Shown here one piece after another: positions 5,117 through 5,615 of a stretch of 5,615 nucleotides of DNA. The notes under the pieces are model-generated. The model saw nothing but the letters and a program-made list of their open reading frames with translations. It was not told where the DNA came from and made no database searches. The stretch's first letter is position 1. Each line of letters begins with the position of its first letter. The stretch is from NCBI GenBank assembly GCA_001603335.1, contig LUYR01000359.1:1-5615 (forward strand). The letters run 5' to 3'. The stretch comes from Rhodospirillales bacterium Alpha_05 (lineage in GTDB: Bacteria > Pseudomonadota > Alphaproteobacteria > Rhodospirillales > Rhodospirillaceae). A program made the translations under genes and the position numbers.

Positions 5117-5135
5117 GCGATATCGCTGTTCGCGG
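5108..5135. promoter_or_regulatory. 28-base inverted repeat between pyrE and the ELM1-family gene
   Basis: The left arm CCGCGAAAAGCGAT and right arm ATCGCTGTTCGCGG are complementary at 13 of 14 positions, the exception being A5115/G5128. The core AGCGATATCGCT (5116-5127) is a perfect 12-base palindrome. The repeat lies 131 bases from pyrE and 46 bases upstream of the ELM1-family start. It is not followed by a T-run in either direction, so it looks more like a dimeric regulator's operator than a terminator. Confidence 0.5.
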
Positions 5136-5167
5136 ACCCCCGCCGCACCGCGCGGCACGCGCCAACA

Positions 5168-5173
5168 TGAGGG
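5168..5173 (+). promoter_or_regulatory. Ribosome-binding site that supports a TTG start
   Basis: TGAGGG lies 7 bases before the TTG at 5181. No in-frame ATG lies near it, and the ATG overlapping this site (5167) is in another frame that stops at 5206-5208. Family similarity begins directly after the TTG. Confidence 0.6.
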
Positions 5174-5180
5174 CAACGCC

Positions 5181-5615
5181 TTGGCACAACGGCAAATCTG
5201 GGCGCTGATCGACGACCGGGCGGGAAACACCGGCCAGACCCTCGGCGTCGCCGAGGCGCTCGGGTACGATTTTCGCCAGATCCGCGTCGACTACGCGCCG
5301 ACGGTGCGTTTGCCGAATTTCCTGCGCGGTTCCAGCCTGCTCGGCGTCAATGCCGAGTCGCAGGCCCGCCTCAAGGGCGAACCCGACCTGCCCGCCTTGG
5401 TGATCGCCGCCGGACGCCGCCTCGCGCCCGTAGCGCGCTGGGTCAAGGCGCAAGGGCAGGGCACCGCGCTCTGTCAGATCATGGATCCGGGCTGGCCGGG
5501 GCGCGGCGACTTCGACCTGATCGCGATCCCCACCCATGACGGCAAGGCGATCCGTGGCGGCAACGTCCTCCGCACTCTCGGCGCACCGCACCGCATCGCC
5601 GCGCCACGCCTTGTC
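5181..5615 (+). CDS. ELM1-family protein (mitochondrial fission ELM1-like, formerly DUF1022), partial: N-terminal 145 residues
   Basis: This reading frame has no ATG but starts with TTG at 5181 and stays open to the right edge of the window. It encodes LAQRQIWALIDDRAGNTGQTLGVAEALG (1-28), followed by RLPNFLRGSSLLG, a LVIAAGRRLAPVARWVKAQG segment, ALCQIMDPGWPGRGDFDLIAIPTHD and GGNVLRTLGAPHR. This order matches the ELM1 family, found in alphaproteobacteria and in plants, where Arabidopsis ELM1 recruits the dynamin-related protein for mitochondrial division. The bacterial proteins have a glycosyltransferase-like fold by prediction and are often labelled putative nucleoside-diphosphate-sugar epimerases; their reaction is unknown. 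Full-length members are, from memory, somewhat over 300 residues, so less than half is seen here. The gene is divergent from pyrE across a 203-base region. Family assignment is by recalled sequence pattern. Confidence 0.85.
   Translation, partial: MAQRQIWALIDDRAGNTGQTLGVAEALGYDFRQIRVDYAPTVRLPNFLRGSSLLGVNAESQARLKGEPDLPALVIAAGRRLAPVARWVKAQGQGTALCQIMDPGWPGRGDFDLIAIPTHDGKAIRGGNVLRTLGAPHRIAAPRLV

Overview
The window is GC-rich bacterial chromosome whose gene content points to an alphaproteobacterium, most likely near Rhodospirillales. That placement is inference from four things: a DnaJ-like gene divergent from pdxH, a PyrE of the RKKAKGFGRNAQIEG type, an ELM1-family gene (in bacteria mainly alphaproteobacterial), and strong G/C at third codon positions. 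I see no insertion sequence, phage gene, CRISPR array, tRNA or rRNA. All genes look like vertically inherited housekeeping or stress genes, and no wholly new system stands out.

Layout, left to right. (1) 1-336, minus strand: N-terminal half of a J-domain co-chaperone, running off the left edge. (2) 337-519: divergent intergenic region. (3) 520-1110 and 1121-2080, plus strand: pdxH (pyridoxine 5'-phosphate oxidase) and a FieF-type cation-diffusion metal efflux gene, 10 bases apart, with the second ribosome-binding site overlapping the pdxH stop, so probably one transcript. (4) 2081-2198: a regulatory region with a perfect TATAAT, a palindrome upstream of it, and a 43-base stem-loop at the predicted 5' end of the message. 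(5) 2199-3035: a tandem-domain universal stress protein, followed by a strong hairpin that competes with an alternative hairpin. (6) 3098-3282: leader of the next gene, with two operator-like palindromes. (7) 3283-4230: a ketopantoate-reductase-family oxidoreductase that keeps the catalytic Lys and Glu but lacks the usual substrate-contacting Asn residues. (8) 4242-4271: a bidirectional terminator between convergent genes. (9) 4276-4977, minus strand: pyrE. (10) 4978-5180: divergent region with a 28-base near-perfect inverted repeat. (11) 5181-5615, plus strand: the start of an ELM1-family gene using a TTG start codon, cut by the right edge.

The genes do not form one pathway. The only likely operon is pdxH-fieF; the stress-protein gene, the reductase gene and pyrE each look like separate transcription units. 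The points of interest are mostly in the intergenic regions (alternative RNA structures and palindromes) and in the altered active site of the reductase paralog.
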